Notes under the pieces: generated by a model
Databases searched by the model: none
Told to the model about the DNA's origin: nothing
Seen by the model: only the letters and a program-made list of their open reading frames with translations
Assembly (NCBI GenBank): GCA_963210315.1
Contig: OY723251.1
Coordinates: 248,001 to 312,000 of the forward strand
DNA: 64,000 nucleotides
Origin: Rhynchopus euleeides
Lineage: Eukaryota > Euglenozoa > Diplonemea > Diplonemida > Diplonemidae
Direction: 5' to 3'
Shown: positions 1 through 9,500 of the stretch, one piece after another
Numbering within the stretch: the first letter of the stretch is position 1
How the letters are laid out: every line of letters begins with the position of its first letter
Position numbers and translations under genes: made by a program

Positions 1-740
1 CCGGCGCCGGCTCCGGAGCCCGTCCCGTTTCCCCGCAGGCGGGCCAGCTCCGCCTGGAGGTCCGCCACCTCCCGCATCCGCCGCACCTCCTCCCGGAGGG
101 AAGCCACCTCGTCCTGGGGGGCTGCAGCCCGGCTCGCACCTGCCTCAGCCCTTACCCTCGCGTGCTCCGCGAGGGCCGTCTCCCGCTGGGCCTTGGCCCG
201 CTCCTCCATCACCAACGCGGCGTTCCGCGTCTTCTCCCTCTCAAGGGCCAGCTCCGCCTCGAGGCGGGCTCTCACCTCCGCGTGCCTGGCGGACTCCTCG
301 GCGACCATGGCCCGCGCCTGCGCCTCCGTGACGGCGTTTGAGGCCGCCGCCTCCACCGACGCCACCTTCGCGTCCGACTCCGCCCCCGTCACCCGCTGTG
401 CCGCAGCGGATTCCACCTTCGCCGCATGCGCCGCTGCATTCGCGGATGCGATGTGCATCCCCGCCGCCGCCTCCGCGTTGGCGGCCCTCGTAGCCGCCCC
501 CGCCTCCACCCCCGCCGCGTGCACCCTCGCGTGCGCCTCCACCTGCGTGGCCCGGATGTCGGCCCCCGCGACCTCGCGAGTGGCCACCTCGCGGGCGTTG
601 GCGGTGGTCACTGCCGCCAGCGCCTGCCCCATCGCCATCCCGAAGTCGCCCGCCGGGAGGGGGGCGGACAAGGCATCCGGGTTGCCCGCGCCGCGCCCCA
701 CTCCGGACAGCACCAGCTCCGAGTTCTGCACGCCAGGCAT
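1..740 (-). CDS. Partial Ala/Glu-rich coiled-coil protein (5' part, runs off left edge)
   Basis: Reading the minus strand from the ATG at 740 gives an open frame of about 246 codons with no stop before the window edge, so the C-terminus is missing. After about 45 residues rich in Gly and Pro, the protein is Ala/Glu/Arg/Val rich with near-heptad spacing, and the last 90 residues (ELALEREKTR, EVASLREEVRRMREVADLQ) look like a long coiled coil. Codon third positions are almost all G or C. The coding frame lies opposite Ala/Pro-rich shadow frames. A palindromic A/T stretch (CGAAAAATATTTTCG type) lies 60-80 bases upstream. The function is not recognised: it could be a host structural protein or the Gag of another retroelement, because Gag-like ORFs in this window are also low-complexity. 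Confidence 0.55.
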   Translation of the reverse strand, partial: MPGVQNSELVLSGVGRGAGNPDALSAPLPAGDFGMAMGQALAAVTTANAREVATREVAGADIRATQVEAHARVHAAGVEAGAATRAANAEAAAGMHIASANAAAHAAKVESAAAQRVTGAESDAKVASVEAAASNAVTEAQARAMVAEESARHAEVRARLEAELALEREKTRNAALVMEERAKAQRETALAEHARVRAEAGASRAAAPQDEVASLREEVRRMREVADLQAELARLRGNGTGSGAGA

Positions 741-1216
741 CGGATATGTCGGGGGTTGAAGGGTGGAGTAAAGAGAAGGGAGTAGGTGGGAGTGTTGAAC
801 CACGAAAATATTTTTCGTTGAACGCAGCCAAATATAAGGCCTAACCTGTTTTGGCGCACGGGTGTGATGACAAAAGGGAAAAGTGCTAGCACGAACATGA
901 TGTTGGTCTTCTGGTTATGTCTGGTTTCTTAGAACACTTAACGTGTATGCAAAAAAAAATTTACCCATATGTGGCAGGGCTGTTCCTAACTGGGGGGCTT
1001 GTTCCCCACTTTCAGGATTCTGAACTTTTTTTCTAAGAATTTTTGTAAGGGGAAAAAAAGTTTTTTTCTAAGAATTTTGTTAGGGGATTTTTTTCTAAGG
1101 TTGTTTCGCAGAGGAAAAAACCTTTTCTAAGTTTTCCCCAGTCGACAGGGCGCGCACAAGGATGGAAGGGAAGTCTGTCCCACGTACCGTTCGCCTTGCT
1201 GGCCAACTGGAGAGCC
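741..1216. other. Non-coding stretch with T-rich tandem motif
   Basis: No convincing gene. Between about 1025 and 1130 the motif TTTTTTTCTAAGAATTTT recurs roughly every 37 bases. A related inverted copy lies at about 2095-2130, so 985-2180 may be a degenerate inverted-repeat element. Confidence 0.35.
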
Positions 1217-1445
1217 AGACGTTCACTACCGTGGCCTCCGGCGGCTGGGGGGCTCCGCCCCCCAGACCCCCCTGTGGCGTACGTCTCGTACTCAAGTCCT
1301 TCGAATCCCATCAGGTCGGGGTCCAACCACTCCAGTCGCCTCTGAGGACGCAGCCAACTCGCACAGAATCTGTACGCCCACACGAACAGATGTTCGCTAC
1401 CGTGGCCTCCGGCGGCTGGGGGGCACCGCCCCCCAGACCCCCGAT
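1217..1445 (+). repeat. GC-rich hairpin repeat, two units
   Basis: Two copies of a conserved 50-base block (CTACCGTGGCCTCCGGCGGC followed by a GGGGGGC-TCC-GCCCCCC hairpin and an AGACCCCC tail) start about 175 bases apart. The spacer carries GAGGACGCAGCCAACTCGCA and CAGAATCTGTACGCCCAC. The same two-unit arrangement recurs at 17934-18170 (inverted) and 53227-53475, with a single unit at 52079-52130. The hairpin stem is perfect in most copies. Confidence 0.8.
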
Positions 1446-2183
1446 GTAGCGTGTGCCCGTCCATCTATCTCACTTCCCTGGGTACAGTGCAGCGTAGGAG
1501 GTCAGCGCCGCATCCATGAAGCGCTTCTTCGAAGCCTGACTGACATCGGACAGGAGGTCGGGCTTCCCCACCTGGGAGGTACACTTGCCGCGTTCGCGAC
1601 ATGCGTGACACGCGACACGCTACCTGAAACGTGAGTGTGCCTTGCTAACACGGGCATTTCAACGGTCTGCCGACGACCGTTCCCCAAACCAGTAAACCAG
1701 CAGTTTTGGAAAATCGGAGAGATCACCCTACTGCGCTGAATATGGTGCGCACCACTGCAAAAATCCCCGGGAGCTTTTGGGCTTTCAGACCTGAAGGGGC
1801 CAGCAGGGCCAGCGTCGGGGAGTGGCAGCTTTGTAACTGTCCTCCAGCTGCTGGCATGTCCAGCCCTGCGAGAGTGCCAAGGTGTATTGAGTCCCTGCGG
1901 AGCACAACCCCCGATGAGAACGAGTGCCAGATGATCCTCATTCATTTTCAGCTGTAACGCGCATGAGGGGCACTCTCTGCCGCAAGCATCTCTGGGCATC
2001 ACTCGAGAGCTGTCAATGATGACGCGGAGAGAAATCAGAGAAAAAGTCCCGCCTGACGGGCACGCGCCTGGAAACTGTGGGGGGGCGAGCAAAAAATCCC
2101 TTGTAAAAATTCTTAGAAAAAACCTGGTTCCCCGACCCAAAAAACCTGGAAAAAGGGCTCGTTCCCCGCCCAGGCCTGATATG
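1446..2183. other. No supported gene
   Basis: A 238-codon minus-strand open frame covers most of this stretch, but it has no recognisable domain and mixed composition. I treat it as chance. The right part (2090-2170) mirrors the T-rich motif at 1025-1130. Confidence 0.3.
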
Positions 2184-2485
2184 TGGTGCCCCTGATTTAC
2201 CCCTTTTTCACTACGCACAAACTACGCAATCTGGGGGGGGGGTCTCGCTTTTTGGTCCCCCCCCAGTTTTTTTTGGTCCCCCTTTCTGTGTGGCTACTGA
2301 GACAGGACTGGAGGCACTGCGCTGACCGAGCAAAAAATTATTGCCAGAACTCACTATACACCGTACGAAAGAACGCACGACATGTGGGGCGGGACTCCAG
2401 AAACACCTGGGCAAGGTTGCCCCATGCCCAGAAACACCTGAGAAGGAAGTGAGTTCCAGGAGCCGCGTAGAACACCCTCGAGATT

Positions 2486-2803
2486 GTGAATGATGATACG
2501 ATCACAGCCTTCAGGGCGCTGCGAGGTGCCACCCTGAAGGTGGCCCTTGACATCAAGGAGAGCGTCGGCCGAGGGGTCGACGAAAAGCTGAAGAAGGCGC
2601 TACTGGCACTGGATCCCGCGGGGTATACGGAGGTCACCGCCACACAGGCAACCTCCGCTGACAACGTCCAGGAGACGTTATCCGAGGGGATCACAACGGC
2701 ACTAGAGATCTGTGTCACGGGATCCAGGCGCCCACTCTCCCTCGACGGTCTGGGGATTGTTGTTGGGTATGGTGTCGTTTCCTGCAGCTGCAAAAAAGCG
2801 TAG
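2486..2803 (+). CDS. Small hypothetical protein inside the 1000-bp element
   Basis: A 105-residue frame that begins NDDTITAFRALRGATLKVAL and ends with a short Cys/Lys tail. The N-terminal 60 residues look amphipathic and helical. The identical protein is predicted from the second copy at 49762-50079 on the other strand. The first codon of the open frame may not be the true start. No family is recognised. It could be an exon of a gene continuing into the 2884-3090 frame. Confidence 0.35.
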   Translation: MNDDTITAFRALRGATLKVALDIKESVGRGVDEKLKKALLALDPAGYTEVTATQATSADNVQETLSEGITTALEICVTGSRRPLSLDGLGIVVGYGVVSCSCKKA

Positions 2804-2883
2804 CAACTGTGCTTCCTTCTTCCTTAATGATGCGTTGACGCTTCCACCCGGAGGAGCTGAAGCAGGCACCGCTTAATGATGCG

Positions 2884-3090
2884 TTGATGCTTCCACCCGA
2901 CGAGCTGAAGCAGGCACCGCGCCAAAGGGCACCCCCAAAGAGACCTGCAAAGACTGCGTCGAAACCCGCACCGAAGGCTGCCAGCGCTGCAGCACCTGAA
3001 GAACCTGCAGCACCTGCAGCACCTGAAGCGCCTGCACCCTCACTGACCCCGGAACAGCAAGAACTCCTTGAGTTTGGGGTCCCGGCATAG
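2884..3090 (+). CDS. Small Pro/Ala/Lys-rich hypothetical protein inside the 1000-bp element
   Basis: A 68-residue frame with a basic KRPAKTASKPAPKAAS stretch followed by an Ala/Pro/Glu repeat and the end LLEFGVPA. The same protein is predicted at 49475-49681. The tandem 49-bp duplication immediately upstream contains its first codons, so part of the N-terminus exists twice. The basic, Ala/Pro-rich composition resembles a histone-H1-like or DNA-binding tail, but this is only a compositional impression. Confidence 0.3.
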   Translation: MMLPPDELKQAPRQRAPPKRPAKTASKPAPKAASAAAPEEPAAPAAPEAPAPSLTPEQQELLEFGVPA

Positions 3091-3220
3091 AGACAGAGAA
3101 TGGCTGAGTAAATCAAAAAATGAGACCCCCCCCCCCTTTTCACTACGCACAAACTACGCAATATGGGGTCGTCAGGGGCACCATAATATGTAAATCCAGA
3201 TTTACATATGTAAATCTGGA

Positions 3221-3565
3221 TTTACATACCGTATACGTAAATATTATGGAACGTAAATATTATGGAACGGGCCCATTTTTGGCCGGTCCGTTCCATAATA
3301 TTTACGTTCCAAAATATTTACAGGGCCAGTTGGGGACTCGGTGGTGAGGACGGCTTGCGTCAGGAATCGCGCGAAAAGTGCACGAGTAGGTCCCGTCAGG
3401 GACTCTGTATGCCGTCCGATCCCCTGGTCCAAGTCCCCGAGTCGCAGAAAGCCCTGTAAATATTATGGAACGAAAAAAATCTGGAACGCCAACCCACCAG
3501 CGTTCCAAAATATTTACGTTCCATAATATTTACGTTCCAAAATATTTACGTATACGGTATGTAAA
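3221..3565. mobile_element. MITE with A/T-rich terminal inverted repeats
   Basis: The left end TTTACATACCGTATACGTAA is matched in reverse complement at the right end (3541-3565). Inside both ends, AATATTATGGAACGTAAATA-type repeats are also inverted, giving about 60 bases of imperfect inverted repeat around a GC-richer core of about 200 bases. No coding capacity. Confidence 0.65.
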
Positions 3566-3809
3566 TCCTGACTTGCATACACGGTGGACTCCAGCGGGGG
3601 TAGGGTAACCCTTTTCGGGAGTCTCAACTAGGGGGAGTCCAACTCCCGCTAGCGGGAGTATAGACTCCCGCTAGCGGGAGTCTTTTCACCTATTTTCACT
3701 CATTTTTCCCATGATACCTATGCAATGTGGCACTCGTCACTGAAGTACAGCCACACCAAACGAAACGGACGTTTCCACCCATCCCAGCTCGCAGACCTGA
3801 TTCACAAAA

Positions 3810-4190
3810 ATGGGGAAGACGACAACGAAGCCGGCAGCGAAGCCGGCGGCAAAGTCGATTAAGAAGAAGAAGAGCGCAGAGAGTCCCGAGGCTGCGGAGG
3901 CGACGAACATTGTGCATGATTTTTGCACGGCCTTCCCTGTTAAAAAAGGGGGCAGTGTGCTGACACTGGGATCCATTAGAAGGCTCCTAGCAACGGTGTT
4001 GAGCAAGGAGCTCCACAAGCACAGCACCCAGGTGGCCAACGCAATCATCGCCATGTCTTCCCTGACATGGATAAGTTCGCTGTCAGGGAAGTCGCAACGA
4101 TGCGGAAGGAGGGCGCTCTCCGTCATATACAAGGTGGAGGCGAAGTATGGCAAGGTGCAGGATACAAACGTGTCGTCGGGGGCAGCCTGA
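3810..4190 (+). CDS. Small Lys-rich hypothetical protein in CACGGT element A
   Basis: A 126-codon frame starting ATG at 3810. The N-terminus is basic (TTTKPAAKPAAKSIKKKKSA), resembling a nuclear-localisation or histone-like tail. It is followed by a helical region (GSIRRLLATVLSKELHKHST, ANAIIAMSSL). A run ending ISSLSGKSQRCGRRALSVIY could be a short DNA-binding domain with a histone-fold-like flavour, but no family is assigned. It lies between the outer and inner left ends of the element. Confidence 0.35.
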   Translation: MGKTTTKPAAKPAAKSIKKKKSAESPEAAEATNIVHDFCTAFPVKKGGSVLTLGSIRRLLATVLSKELHKHSTQVANAIIAMSSLTWISSLSGKSQRCGRRALSVIYKVEAKYGKVQDTNVSSGAA

Positions 4191-4455
4191 AGCCGCGAAT
4201 GATCGCGACACGGGCGAACGGCTTGGCACCGTGGGTCTGGATAGATGCTGGAGTTCGGCCGGGTGAAACCGGAAGTCGCAGCAAAATTTGCCCCCCCAGA
4301 TTTCTTCCTCAAACCCACCCGTGGGCTGATCCGGCCTTGCACGGTGGACTCCAGCGGGGGTAGGGTACCACTACCGGGTTTAACCCTTTTCGGGAGTCTC
4401 AACTAGGGGGAGTCCAACTCCCGCTAGCGGGAGTATAGATCAGCAGTGGGCAACA

Positions 4456-5592
4456 ATGAGGCGATGCGGGGGGCGAGGGCACCGATGCTCACTGTGCGAC
4501 ATCCCAGAAGAACGCTGGTATCAACAGGTGCATCGATACCCGCACCTGACTCTCTCTGAGATAAAAGAGGCTGGCTACCCCTCCCTCTTGGCAGGTGTGC
4601 TTCCCAATGCCCGCTACGTCACCCCAGCACTCCATGACTGCAAGGGGCTCGCCATGCGGCTGATCAGGGTACTGGATGAGACAACAAAAAAATATTCGAC
4701 AAGACCTGTACAAACCTTGCACTGAATGTGTCGCAGAATGGGACAGGTGCTCAGTTCCGGAAGGTCGTGCTTGCCTGTCACAGGACACACCTACAAGGGC
4801 TTGTTCCGCTACCTCTTTGTCTCCCTTGCAGACCTCATGCATTTCCGGTATGCAGACATCCCCTGGCACTTCTGGGGATGCAAGGATGAGTCAGCCCGGA
4901 TTCCCTTCTTGCGTGCTCGGATCTCAGGGCATATATTTCACTGGTTGATGGAGCATGCCGAAAAGGGATCAACGCGCAATGCCTACGTACACAGTCTCCA
5001 TCATTGGTGGGCTCCAGAAGATGCAGTGCCTCTGCAGAACAACGACGAATTTGAAGAAGCAGAGAACGGACATCGCAAGAAAGATGCCGTTACAATCGCC
5101 AGCTCCGCAACTTACGAGAGAGATCTTGCGATGGCAGAAGAGAAGCGGCGCGCATCGGGCATGCCTTGGAAGGTTGCGCACCTGTCGCAGGACGGGATCC
5201 TCGGGTATAGAGAAGTCATCCTGTGTCCGTGTCTGCACACCCGACACGCTCATAGATTGGCTGTGTATGTTCTTTGCACACAGTTGACACAGCTGCAGAA
5301 GGGGTTTGTGCACTGCAACACACAGGACTTCGTTGAACCCATCAGCGCGCCCTACTTCCTGTCCCGGTTCCCCGAAGGACACCGCAAATTATCGCTCTGC
5401 TTGTGCAAAATGCCAATCCCGCTGGGGGCGACTTTCACACCATTCGTGTCATCCGAGGCGACTTTGAGCACGCTTGACCAACGCGCACAGCAGGAGGGGG
5501 ATGACAGTTCTGACGAAGAAGATGAGGCCTGCAGGATGGCTTGTCTTGCCCAAGGTGTAACACAACTACGACAGGCGATGGCCGCACTTTGA
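4456..5592 (+). pseudogene. Unrecognised element-borne ORF with one in-frame stop
   Basis: One continuous reading frame from 4456 to 5592, interrupted by a single TGA at 4723-4725, giving 89 and 288 codons either side. The N-terminal piece has a CxxC (HRCSLCDIPEERWYQQVHRY). The longer piece has Trp/His-rich stretches (HWWAPEDA), a Cys pair (LSLCLCKMP) and an acidic tail (DDSSDEEDEACRM). It is the largest ORF in this CACGGT element and the best candidate for its transposase or a captured gene. No D-D-E motif can be placed with confidence. The frame could instead be interrupted by an unseen intron. Confidence 0.4.
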
Positions 5593-5885
5593 CACCTCAA
5601 ATTCTAACCGCTCACCTCCGCAGGTGCAGCCGCTACCAGGAGGATAGGTAGGTAGTCCAGAGTCCGGGGAAACTGACAGAAGCAAAACAAGCCCCTCCCC
5701 ATCCCTCTTCCACCATGATTTTACCCCCCACGCCAGTAGACTGTAACTATATCATGGGAAAAATGGATGAAAATAGGTGAAAAGACTCCCGCTAGGGGGA
5801 GTCAGACTCCCGCTAGCGGGAGTCTTTGACACCCGCCCAGACTCCCGCTCCCAGACTCCCGCTAGGGCCGCTGGAGTCCACCGTG

Positions 5886-6170
5886 TATGTAAATTTGGGA
5901 TTTACATATGTAAATCTGGAAGTTGCATATGTAAATCCCAGGTTTACATATGTAAATCCTGACTGTCTTATGTCAGCCCGGGATTTTCATATGGGTTCGT
6001 TCATAAACACCCCCCCCCCAGATTGGGCCTTTTAGCCATTTTTGGGCGAAAATTGGGGGAAATCGCATTCACCACCCTCGCAACCACCCTCGAGGTGGGA
6101 AAACAGGTTCGGGGGCACTTGGGAGGCCTTTTTTCGGCCATTTTTGTGCAAAAGACCCATAATCATGAGG
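5886..6170. repeat. TTTACATATGTAAA palindrome tract and spacer
   Basis: From 5886 to about 5965 the sequence repeats GTAAATC/GATTTAC palindromes centred on CATATG. The same family occurs at 3184-3220, on the other side of the MITE and CACGGT element, so those two elements appear to have inserted into one palindromic tract. The rest to 6170 holds nothing recognisable. Confidence 0.5.
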
Positions 6171-6470
6171 AAAATCGTACTCCTTTCGCTTTATTATAGA
6201 CACCCTGTCCAGCAACTGTGGGAGAACAGTTCCGGACTACTTTTTGTTGAGCGCACACTTGCTGTCTCAAGGCTGTGTTGAGGCCCTGTGAAGTGGCATG
6301 AGGTGCTAATCCAAAGCTTCAGTCGTACGATTTCCTTCGTTACTTCGCGACTTCGCTACGCTTCGTCGCTCGTAACTAGTAAAAATCGTACTCCTTTCGC
6401 TTTATTATAGACACCCTGTCCAGCAACTGTGGGAGAACAGTTCCGGACTACTTTTTGTTGAGCGCACACT
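6171..6470. repeat. Split direct repeat X-Y-X at the 3' end of retrotransposon 1
   Basis: X occurs at 6171-6259 and again at 6382-6470 (89 bases each, near identical, from AAAATCGTACTCCTTTCGCT to GAGCGCACACT). Between them lies Y (6260-6381, TGCTGTCTCAAGGCTGTGTT to CGCTCGTAACTAGTA). Y recurs once more at 10869-10990 beyond the Gag end. Confidence 0.85.
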
Positions 6471-6589
6471 GGGTTCCCTCAGGGACCGTGAATACGGCAA
6501 CTTGACTGAACTGCAGGATGTCTTCCCCCAGGGGTATGAGCACCTTCACGCTGATGGCACGAACATTTATGGAACAACACTGGTGCAAT

Positions 6590-9500
6590 TTATACGCGCG
6601 GGCAGAGAGCTGCATCCGCGACCCCTGAGGAGGAGACAAACGCGGCGACGACGGGGGGCGGGGGGAGGGGGGGTGCCCCGAGTCGTGCCTGGGATGCTGA
6701 GACCGGGGCGCCCCTGGTGAAGGGGTCAGCGGCCTGCACATGGGTGGGGACCCATTGGGGATCGAGCTGCAGGCGGCCCCAGTCTGCAATGGCAAAGATC
6801 CAGCGCAGAAGCTGGTTTGCGAAATGGTTGCGTGAGTGGCCCACCTTTACGCACGCGACGACACCCGAGTTGTCGATGTGGAGGGTGACTCGGTGTCCGG
6901 GGTGGAGACGCGCTGCGAGCAGCACCGCAGCAGCTGCCGCCAGCATCTCCTTGATGAAGATGTGCGGCTTCTCCACCGTCGCGAAAGGCGCACGCACGAC
7001 CAAGTCGGGGGAGACCACGGCCCAGACGCGCTGTGAGGCATCACACCACAGGGCGATTGCTGGGAGAGGCGGGGGCACGTCCACCCACGCGTTGATCTCC
7101 ATGGCGGGGAGCTCCTCGACCACCTCGTGCACCACCGAGGGGGAGACCCGCACTTGGTCGTCCCATCCGAGGAGGGAGCTGCCCACCAGGCGGCTGATCC
7201 TGCGAATGCAGGAGAGCGTAGACCACATGTTGCATAGACGGTGCCCCGCGATGTGGCAGAAACGCAGTGCCCTCCCCGTGACAACACACAATTCCCGCGC
7301 TGACAGCGCGCCCGCCTTGAAACGCCCCAGTTCCGGGGAGACGAGGAATGCATTGACCCAGGCCTGGGAGGGGCGGTATGCATGGAGGGTGAGGTTGAAG
7401 TCGATGCCCAGAACAGTGAACCTCCTGAGGGGGACCCCGGCCCCGTCCTCCACTTTGAACTCCGCTCCCACATGCGCAGCTCGCCGGCGCACGTCCGCAT
7501 GGCGGGAGACGGCCTCGTCGGCGGTGTTGCCCAGCACAATGAGATTGTCAACCCACACGACACCCCTCTCCCAGGGAAGGATGACCGACGCTGCTCGATG
7601 CGCGATGGTGGGGGCCCAGCACCAGCCCATGCAGAGAGCTGTCAGCCAGTAGGTGCTGTAACGACCCCTCTCCGGTGCCAGCTTCATCCCGAAGAAAGGG
7701 CGCACGTCTGTCGCAAGCGGGATCTGGTAGAACCAGGATCGAAAATCCTCGAGGATGGCATGGTCTGCAGCCGCGATCCGAGTGGCGGCGACGATGATGT
7801 CCGGTAAACCCATGGGCGGCGGGGGACGCATGCATTCGTTGAGCTTTATTGCATTCGTCACCAGACGCGAACCTCCCGAGGATTTTGCCACCGTGAACTG
7901 CGGGAGACACATTTGGATGGAGTCAGATGGGGGCTCGATGACCTCAGCTTGCCGGAGAGTCGGCACGTGCTTCAACATGTTCCTCGAGATGCTGTTCTTC
8001 GCGCCGTACGGGAGAGTGTCGGGGTGCACTGCGCACTGGGCCAGGAAACCTTCCTTTGACCGGATCACTTCGATGATGCCTAGTAGGATACCCCCGGTGT
8101 CCAGCTCCAGCAGCCTATCCAGGTTCACGCGGTTCTTGGTAATGGGGGCAAGAGGCGCGTCAGAGCGTGTGGAGGGGGGTGATATGAAACCGCTCTGCGT
8201 AGGGAGGCCCACCCGCAGCGATGCATCGTAAGGGAAGATGATGTCTGGGCGAAAATCTGTGCACTCCGGAGGTGATGGTTGGCTGTAGAAGGCAAAGGGG
8301 GAGAGACCCGGAACCCCACTCACTGCCACAGGTCGAGGGACGCTGAGACCCGGACTGCCTCGCGCGCTGGATGAGCCTTCGCCAGCGGGATGTAGTGGAG
8401 GAGGGACTCCACCGTCGCATGGCGGGATACTGACATCATCTCTGCGAGTGAATGGCCCTTCTGCATGAGGTGCATCAACGCGCCCCGCCGGAGCGAGTGG
8501 CCCGACAGCTGGGGGTCCACCCGGCGGAGGGCAGCCACCAACTTCTGCCGCGTCGTGGGGAACGCCGGCGCGTCTGGAGGAAGAGACCTGCAGCGGGTCT
8601 GGAGGAAGTCGAAGGCCTGCGGGGACAGAGCGACACCGGTTGTGCGGCCCAAACGAAAAGGGTCGGACTTTCCTCCCGACCAGTCGAAGCCCACGTACGA
8701 GTCCTCGAAGGACAGGGCCCGCACGTCGAGCTTCAACAGGTCGCCGACGCGAGCTGCCGCCTTGAAGGCGACCTCCAAAGCGACGCGCACCACCGGTGAC
8801 GACTCCCCGTCGATGGCCTGTCGCACCGTGGCCAGGTCGGCGGGCACTGCCTGACGAGAGGGACGGAGCGCTCCAGACCTCTTGTAGGAGCGCTCCAAGT
8901 CCCGGAGCATGGGGGTAGGGTGCTCCAAGAACCCCGCGCGCTTTGCCCACGCCTTCAGGTTCTGCAGGTACTGCAGAAGGGCTGAGGGCTTGAGGCCATC
9001 CACCACCGACTTCTTGCTGAGCCAGAGGAGGATGGCCTCGTCGACCGCGAGGGGGTGCCCCGTCCACGCCTCCCACTGCACCCGGAAGTCCATCATTCGG
9101 CGAGCGACCGAGATCTGGCCCCGCCAAGTCGATGGGGCCAGAGCACCCGATAGGGTTGACATGGCGTGGTTGTAGACCTGCCTGACCTGGCCCGGAGAGG
9201 TGATCGACTCCTGGTGCCGCGGCCGACCCGGTGCTGGCTTTTTTGGAGATTTTTTCGTCGGCAGTGGAGGGTGTGTGGTGAGGTGGGTGTGTGGGAGGGG
9301 GGGGAGGGATGGGAGGGGGCGGGACGGGGCGGGGGGGCACAGGCTGGTGGGCCCTAGTTCCGGCGGTAGCCCCCCCGGGGGTGCCCGCGAAAATCCGGCT
9401 TCCTCTCGGTAACCTCTCGGCGGGCCATCTTGGGAGGGGGGCCGGCGAAAACGGAGCGGTCAGACCGCTGCCGCTTGGGGCCCTGGCGGGGCTCGTGGCG

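Larger units (their letters stand above)
2184..3183 (+). mobile_element. 1000-bp inverted-repeat DNA element, copy 1
   Basis: It is bounded by perfect 12-bp terminal inverted repeats, TGGTGCCCCTGA and TCAGGGGCACCA. The subterminal sequence CACTACGCACAAACTACGCA occurs near both ends (about 2209 and 3141) in the same orientation. A second copy of exactly the same length lies inverted at 49381-50380. The element holds two short ORFs and a 49-bp tandem duplication (about 2825-2922). There is no transposase-like ORF, so it is presumably mobilised in trans. A target duplication is clear for copy 2 (TATTA) but not for this copy. Confidence 0.8.
3580..5885 (+). mobile_element. CACGGT-type DNA transposon A, with nested second left end
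   Basis: Perfect 18-bp terminal inverted repeats: CACGGTGGACTCCAGCGG at 3580-3597 and its reverse complement at 5868-5885. Several copies of the palindrome ACTCCCGCTAGCGGGAGT follow inside each end. A second left end with the same CACGGTGGACTCCAGCGGGG sequence lies at 4340, so a shorter element (4340-5885) shares the right end. This suggests an internal duplication or a nested insertion. No target duplication of 3 or more bases is obvious. Two other elements in the window (34530-36741 and 53746-56493) also start CACGGT. Confidence 0.7.

Noticed and set aside
1502..2218. 238-codon minus-strand ORF
   Set aside because: No domain, no conserved composition, and it spans an apparent repeat relic. 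Likely chance.
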